This document shows, piece by piece, positions 59,973-64,000 of a stretch of 64,000 nt of DNA. Every line of letters starts with the position of its first letter. The stretch's first letter is position 1. The DNA comes from an uncultured Fibrobacter sp. (GTDB lineage Bacteria > Fibrobacterota > Fibrobacteria > Fibrobacterales > Fibrobacteraceae), in assembly GCA_946405515.1 (NCBI GenBank), contig CAMJHM010000005.1, positions 1 through 64,000 of the forward strand. The letters run 5' to 3'. Position numbers and translations under genes: made by a program. Below the pieces are notes generated by a model. The model was not told the DNA's origin, made no database searches, and worked only from the letters and a program-made list of their open reading frames with translations.

Positions 59973-60792
59973 CCAGCAACTCCTGAATGACCCATTCCGG
60001 ATCCTTCTGCATAATGAACACTTCCTCGAGCATGGAAATATCCTGGAACGGTGAAACATCCAATTTGCGCATCACGTCAAGATCTGCCCTGTTCACATCC
60101 TTCACGAGCCCCACTGGGATGCCCTTCGGGAATATGCCACCCAGGCCAGAAGTGATTAGCGTGTCGCCTTCCTTGACTCCAGCATGCGTAGGCACCATGG
60201 CCGAAAGCTTTTGACCATCGGCACTTTCGAGGAAGCCCACCACACGGGTGCGGCGCTCCATTACAGACAACTTAAGGTTTGGGTCCGAAATCAACTGGAC
60301 TCTGGAATGCGTGAACGAAGCCTTGGTCACCTTGCCCACCAAACCCTTCGTCGAAAACACGGGCATGTTTTCCTTAACACCATGGTAAGTTCCCCTGTTC
60401 ACGACGAGTGTCGTGAGGAACCGTCCCGGATTATGACCGACAACGCGAGCTGTCACGATGGGGAAATCCCACTTGTCATCAAACCGGACCAGCGTGTGGA
60501 GTCTAGCCAATTCTTCCAGACCCTCACTGGCATGGTAAAGTTCCTGGCGAAGCCGTGCATTTTCTTCTTTAAGCCGCTCGTTTTCGTCTACAACCGAACG
60601 GTATTCATTCAACGAAGACAGTGCTACCTGTGCCGGATAGAACACGGAACCGAGCACCGACGACACGATGCTCTCGCGCACCGTGTTGGGAGCCTCGCGC
60701 ATAAGCAATCCAAGCAGCATAAAAAAGACAAAGGCAACAATGCCATGTCTTTGGGTAAACAAGTCTAAAATAAAGCGGAACGCCTTACGCAT
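59965..60792 (-). CDS. mreC: Rod shape-determining protein MreC
   Basis: A 275-residue bitopic protein. A short cytoplasmic N-terminus precedes a membrane helix (IVAFVFFMLLGLLMREAP). A coiled coil follows (EYRSVVDENERLKEENARLRQELYHASEGLEELARL), then the periplasmic beta-domain (VVGHNPGRFLTTLVVNRGTYHGVKENMPVFSTKGLVGKV and GDTLITSGLGGIFPKGIPVGLV). The latter reads as the standard MreC signature. It lies 21 bases after mreB and is cotranslated with mreD. Confidence 0.94.
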   Translation of the reverse strand: MRKAFRFILDLFTQRHGIVAFVFFMLLGLLMREAPNTVRESIVSSVLGSVFYPAQVALSSLNEYRSVVDENERLKEENARLRQELYHASEGLEELARLHTLVRFDDKWDFPIVTARVVGHNPGRFLTTLVVNRGTYHGVKENMPVFSTKGLVGKVTKASFTHSRVQLISDPNLKLSVMERRTRVVGFLESADGQKLSAMVPTHAGVKEGDTLITSGLGGIFPKGIPVGLVKDVNRADLDVMRKLDVSPFQDISMLEEVFIMQKDPEWVIQELLDE

Positions 60793-60813
60793 CAGACTCC
60801 AACCAAACGGAAA

Positions 60814-61836
60814 TTAGTTGGACGAGGCGATAAGGACGGGACGATACTTGTCGAGATCTTCAAGAATTCGGGCAGCACCCTTGCATACACAAACGAGGGC
60901 GTCATCAATCACGTTGACGGACAGGCCCGTTTCCTTGCGGATACGTTCGTCGAAGCCACGCAACTGGGATGCACCACCCGTCATGATGATTCCCTTGTCC
61001 AAAATGTCGGAAGACAGTTCGGGAGGAGTCATGCTGAGAGCCTGCTTGACGGCTTCGATAATGGCCGTGACCGGTTCTTCCAATGCAGAACGGATTTCGG
61101 TGCTGGTAATGGTCATGGTGCGCGGAACGCCGGCGATAAAGTCGTGTCCCTTGACTTCCATGGAAAGTTCTTCTTCAAGCGGACTTGCAGAACCGATCTG
61201 AATCTTAATCTGTTCGGCAGTGCTCTCGCCCACGCAAAGGTTGTACATGGTGCGCAGGTGGCGCACAATGGCCTCATCCATCTCGTCGCCGCCCACACGC
61301 ACAGAAGCGTTGCAGACAGTGCCATTCAGCGCGATAACCGCGATATCGGACGTACCGCCGCCGATATCGACAATCATGTTGCCCACAGGGTCTTCCACAG
61401 GGATTCCCATACCCACGGCAGCAGCCATCGGCTCGTGTACCAGGTGAACTTCCTTTGCACCCGCCTGGCGTGCAGCGTCAATCACGGCACGTTTTTCCAC
61501 CTCGGTAATGCCCGAAGGAACACCGACCACCACACGAGGTTTCACCATCCACAGCGGGTATTTCTGCACGCGCTTGATGAACGTCTGGAGGAGGTTTTCT
61601 ACCAATTCGAAATCGGCAATCACGCCATCGCGCATCGGGCGCACGGCGCGACTTTCGCCGGGAGTACGGCCAAGCATCTTCTTGGCCTCGAAACCGATAG
61701 CCGAGACGCGATTGTTCTTGCTATCTACGGCAATCACGGTCGGTTCGTTGATGACAATACCCTGGCCCGCCACATGAACGAGTGTATTTGCGGTCCCCAG
61801 GTCAATACCTATATCACAAGAAAATAAGCCGAACAA
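60814..61836 (-). CDS. mreB: Actin-like cell shape protein MreB
   Basis: A cytoskeletal ATPase that positions the elongation machinery, 340 residues. It has the phosphate-1 loop DIGIDLGTANTLVHV, FVVGVPSGITEVEKRAVIDAARQ-like segment (PRVVVGVPSGITEVEKRA), the phosphate-2 loop IVDIGGGTSDIAVI and the adenosine motif IIMTGGASQLRGF. No ATG is available near the conserved N-terminus. A TTG at 61836 with AGGA eight bases before it gives MFGLFSCDIGIDLG, the usual MreB start; the frame upstream to 61893 also begins with TTG. First gene of the rod-shape operon. A promoter is probably in the 80-base gap to the lipoprotein gene, with TTGTAT near 61893 as a candidate -35 box. Confidence 0.95.
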   Translation of the reverse strand: MFGLFSCDIGIDLGTANTLVHVAGQGIVINEPTVIAVDSKNNRVSAIGFEAKKMLGRTPGESRAVRPMRDGVIADFELVENLLQTFIKRVQKYPLWMVKPRVVVGVPSGITEVEKRAVIDAARQAGAKEVHLVHEPMAAAVGMGIPVEDPVGNMIVDIGGGTSDIAVIALNGTVCNASVRVGGDEMDEAIVRHLRTMYNLCVGESTAEQIKIQIGSASPLEEELSMEVKGHDFIAGVPRTMTITSTEIRSALEEPVTAIIEAVKQALSMTPPELSSDILDKGIIMTGGASQLRGFDERIRKETGLSVNVIDDALVCVCKGAARILEDLDKYRPVLIASSN

Positions 61837-61916
61837 AATTATGGTCCTTTTTAAGGGGTTAAAACCAAATAATCCTATGTAAGAAAAATACAATTATTTG
61901 AGGTGCTCTGAGTGCG

Positions 61917-62279
61917 CTACCGCAAGGAATCCCCGCCAAAATAGAGTTTCTTGAAATAGCGGTCCCAATGGCGATAATGGGCGTCGTAGCGGTACTTGCG
62001 CTTCTCGTGCAACTTGATATCCTTGTACATGAAGAAATCCACCTCGGCGTATGCCGAATAGATTTCCGCCTTCGCACCTTCGAACAAACGAAAATCCTTG
62101 ATGCGGTAGTAAGGCGTATCGAGCAGTGCGGCACGGTCTCCAGACCCATGCAGATATTCCGCGACATTGAACTCGAGATCGTCCTGGAGGAAGGCTTCCA
62201 GCTTGGTCTCTATGCGCTCCGTGGGTTCGGAGCAACCAAGGAGCAAGGCGCATGCTATTGCAAAAAAGAAAAATTTCAT
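61917..62279 (-). CDS. Small predicted lipoprotein
   Basis: A 120-residue protein with a hydrophobic start and the lipobox LLLGCS. The mature part is amphipathic and Tyr/Arg-rich (EKRKYRYDAHYRHWDRYFKKLYFGG). No family is recognised. TATATT lies eight bases before the ATG and no Shine-Dalgarno is present, so the transcript may be leaderless. An overlapping frame at 61894-62319 on the same strand has no signal peptide and is dismissed. Confidence 0.65.
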   Translation of the reverse strand: MKFFFFAIACALLLGCSEPTERIETKLEAFLQDDLEFNVAEYLHGSGDRAALLDTPYYRIKDFRLFEGAKAEIYSAYAEVDFFMYKDIKLHEKRKYRYDAHYRHWDRYFKKLYFGGDSLR

Positions 62280-62326
62280 GGCGAAAAAATATAAATCTTG
62301 GTCCGGGGAAAAACACCATAAAAAAA

Positions 62327-62351
62327 GAAACGCGCCCTTGAGGCGCGTTTC
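62327..62351. terminator. Terminator of the outer-membrane protein gene
   Basis: GAAACGCGCC and GGCGCGTTTC over a five-base loop, 19 bases past the minus-strand stop, with T-rich sequence on the minus strand. Confidence 0.75.
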
Positions 62352-62369
62352 CCGTATTTAGGATTTCAA

Positions 62370-63659
62370 CTAGAAGGAGTAAGTTGCAGAAATTCTGGAG
62401 AACAGACGGCCTTCGCCCTGGAACGGATTGCGGAAGAGCAAGTCTTCGGCAACGGTCACGTCAATCTTCAATTTCTCTTCGATGTTGATACCGAAGCCGA
62501 AGCCGACATGGTCGTCCGCTGTGCCATCAGCAAGCGGGTTCGTAGCAAAGAAGTTGCCGTTGTCGCGGCAGATACCGTTGTTGCCGGTATTCTTCGAATC
62601 TACGTCGCACTGCGTGTAGAGAATGGACTTCTGACCGCCAACGCGGATGACAAACCAATCCCACCAGATATTGCGTTCGATACCGAAGCTAATCATGCCG
62701 CCGATGTCGCTACGCTTGTCCCAGTTCGGGTCGTCCTCGTTCTGGGAATCATAGAGGCTCTCACCCGTCGCGTAGTTGAACGTCCAGTCGTGGGCCTTCA
62801 GCTGGTTCCAGATGAAGTCGCCGCCCAACCAGAAGAAGCCGCGGTCCAAGGCAACGTTGATGCCGAGGCCGACCTGGGCATGCTTGTCGTCGATGCCCGG
62901 AGCCTGGATGAGGTTCATGGAGAACGCCGGTACGAGTTCGCCGTCGATAGCGTCGAGGCTAAAGAACGCACGGGAATTGGCGAGGAAGGAGAAGTCACCA
63001 TCGTCAAAGAAGTTCTTGTGTTCGGGGCCGTACTGGATACGGGCGAGGCCGAAGCTGAATTCGAAGTCGATGCTGCTGCCGAACTGGAGGTTGAGGCCTG
63101 CATCGGCCTGCACAATAGAAGCAAACGCATCAGGGACTACCTGGTAGGAGCCATCTTCTGCCTTGTCGCCACCATCCTGGTGAGCGATGTAAACATGCAA
63201 GCCCCAAGCGTCGCCGTTAGAAAGCGAACCGCCCAAGAAGCCATCGAAGTTCGTCACGGTTTCCGGGACACGCGAAGTGTCGTTTACGGCGTCACCAACG
63301 ACGCGAGTCGGCAGATACTTGGCGAGAGGCGATGTACGCCCGAACAAGCCACCAATAGAAAGACGCGGATCCGGATTGCCTTCGTCACCGAGAGAAACCG
63401 AGAAGATACCGCCAAAGTTCGGATGCTGAGGATCGAGGTTCGTCCCACGTTCCACGTCCTGCGTATAAGGACCGAATTCACCAATCAAGTAGTTCGGGTA
63501 GAGATTGATGTTTGCAGGATTATCGAAAATACTCACGTCATCCATGATGTACGTTGTATTCTTGCCCATTGATTCAATACGGGCAAAAGTCGCAAAGGCA
63601 GAACCGACTCCCAGAATGCCGAATGCCATGCCTACTGCAGCAGCTGATTTGAAATTCAT
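62370..63659 (-). CDS. Predicted outer-membrane beta-barrel protein
   Basis: A 429-residue protein with a signal peptide (AAAVGMAFGILGVGSAFA). Alternating strands follow (LSIGGLFG, FDGFLGGSLSNGDAWGLHVYIAH, LNLQFGSSIDFEFSFGLARIQYG, VGFGFGINIEEKLKIDVTVAEDLL). The C-terminus is an aromatic residue (SRISATYSF), as expected for BAM-dependent insertion. A Cys pair sits in a predicted loop (TQCDVDSKNTGNNGICRD). CAGGAG precedes the ATG. The protein resembles the conserved Fibrobacter outer-membrane proteins of unknown ligand; porin or FadL-like function is possible but unsupported. Confidence 0.75.
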   Translation of the reverse strand: MNFKSAAAVGMAFGILGVGSAFATFARIESMGKNTTYIMDDVSIFDNPANINLYPNYLIGEFGPYTQDVERGTNLDPQHPNFGGIFSVSLGDEGNPDPRLSIGGLFGRTSPLAKYLPTRVVGDAVNDTSRVPETVTNFDGFLGGSLSNGDAWGLHVYIAHQDGGDKAEDGSYQVVPDAFASIVQADAGLNLQFGSSIDFEFSFGLARIQYGPEHKNFFDDGDFSFLANSRAFFSLDAIDGELVPAFSMNLIQAPGIDDKHAQVGLGINVALDRGFFWLGGDFIWNQLKAHDWTFNYATGESLYDSQNEDDPNWDKRSDIGGMISFGIERNIWWDWFVIRVGGQKSILYTQCDVDSKNTGNNGICRDNGNFFATNPLADGTADDHVGFGFGINIEEKLKIDVTVAEDLLFRNPFQGEGRLFSRISATYSF

Positions 63660-63759
63660 AGAGAACTCCTGTTGAAAAACCTGCTATAAAGTTAATTTTA
63701 TTTAACCATAAAAACAATAGATTGTAACAAATTTGCTCTTTTTTTTGGATATTTTCTAC

Positions 63760-63794
63760 AAAAAAAGGACCGAGTCAAACTCGGTCCTTTTTTC
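63760..63794 (-). terminator. Terminator of the TonB/AgmX-like gene
   Basis: GGACCGAGT and ACTCGGTCC over a CAA loop, with A7 before and T6 after, giving strong termination in both directions. It lies between the partial gene and the outer-membrane protein gene. Confidence 0.85.
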
Positions 63795-63808
63795 AAGCTT
63801 TCCAAAGA

Positions 63809-64000
63809 TTATTCGGAGAACGTGAACGGAATGGTTACCGTCGTGTTACCGGACTTCACCTTGCTGAACTTCCAGCGGCTGACGGCATTCTTGATTTCGC
63901 CATCAAATTCGCCGTAACCAGTGGTGGAAGAAGCAATGGAGATGCTGATAACTTCGCCACCCGGAGCAATCGTGAACTTCAAGGTAACCTTACCCTGGAA
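63809..64000 (-). CDS. C-terminal end of a TonB/AgmX-type protein (partial, runs off the window)
   Basis: The last 63 residues of a minus-strand gene. GKVTLKFTIAPGGEVISISI, then GYGEFDGEIKNAVSRWKFSK, and the final strand VTIPFTFSE follow the TonB/AgmX C-terminal pattern (strand with G-x-V, helix with WKF, and PFxF). Such domains in Fibrobacter-like bacteria occur in energy transducers and in gliding or motility-type periplasmic proteins. The N-terminal membrane and linker regions are outside the window, so the exact type cannot be told. A strong terminator follows the stop. Confidence 0.7.
   Translation of the reverse strand, partial: FQGKVTLKFTIAPGGEVISISIASSTTGYGEFDGEIKNAVSRWKFSKVKSGNTTVTIPFTFSE

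Noticed and set aside
61894-62319. 141-residue minus-strand frame overlapping the small lipoprotein
   Set aside because: Same strand, different frame, no signal peptide or ribosome site. The 120-residue frame has a lipobox.

Overview
The window looks like a chromosome segment of a Fibrobacter species, a Gram-negative, obligately anaerobic, fibre-degrading bacterium of the F. succinogenes type. The grounds are two members of the TIGR02147 paralogous family (originally defined in F. succinogenes), a GH5 cellulase and two GH10 xylanases with C-terminal sorting modules of the type IX secretion kind, Ser-rich lipoprotein linkers, a monomeric NADP isocitrate dehydrogenase, and single-copy housekeeping genes that are neither Bacteroidetes- nor proteobacteria-like in arrangement. 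No rRNA, CRISPR array or intact insertion sequence was seen. Three tRNA genes (Leu-TAA, Phe-GAA, Ser-TGA) are present, none with an encoded CCA end.

Layout. 1-2.5 kb: malic enzyme. 2.6-5.8 kb: TIGR02147 regulator plus lipoprotein cassette. 5.9-8 kb: GH5 cellulase behind a CRP-type site. 8.2-13.2 kb: polA, a small lipoprotein and the bifunctional NAD(P)HX repair gene. 13.2-16.5 kb: tandem GH10 xylanases. 16.7-18.5 kb: OLD-like ATPase/TOPRIM nuclease. 18.5-20.6 kb: tandem LamG-like lipoproteins. 20.7-22.9 kb: isocitrate dehydrogenase. 22.9-25.3 kb: a second TIGR02147 plus lipoprotein cassette. 25.6-28 kb: an accessory patch with an Rpn-family nuclease, a duplicated stand-alone copy of its 3' end, and a second PD-(D/E)XK gene. 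28.2-38.3 kb: a minor-pilin operon ending in a 2,580-residue pilin/adhesin. 38.6-43.1 kb: exported and hypothetical genes, recJ and holB. 43.1-45.3 kb: envC-like and ftsX. 45.3-49 kb: ybbR, tsaD and birA. 49-51.2 kb: menaquinone tailoring genes. 51.3-53.9 kb: CotH-kinase lipoprotein. 54.3-55.4 kb: HD-GYP protein. 55.6-62.3 kb: comF and the rod-shape operon mreB-mreC-mreD-mrdA-rodA. 62.4-64 kb: an outer-membrane protein and the end of a TonB/AgmX-like gene.

The most unusual part is the accessory patch. The Rpn gene carries an internal promoter, Shine-Dalgarno and ATG that could make only its C-terminal part. That exact unit (promoter, small ORF and terminator) is duplicated immediately downstream as an independent gene, as expected if it were an immunity protein for the nuclease. 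A second recurring theme is the regulator-lipoprotein cassette. Two copies share a strong sigma70-like promoter ending 6-7 nt before the ATG (so probably leaderless) and a one-base, SD-coupled junction to a lipoprotein gene carrying a TTEPNT/STEPNT tag. The giant pilin ends in about seven Cys-containing modules.

Promoters that can be read by eye share a TTGAxx-N16/17-TATATT or TAAATT form. Where start codons were moved from the longest possible ORF, the reason is given in the entry. All calls are from reading the sequence; no database search was run.
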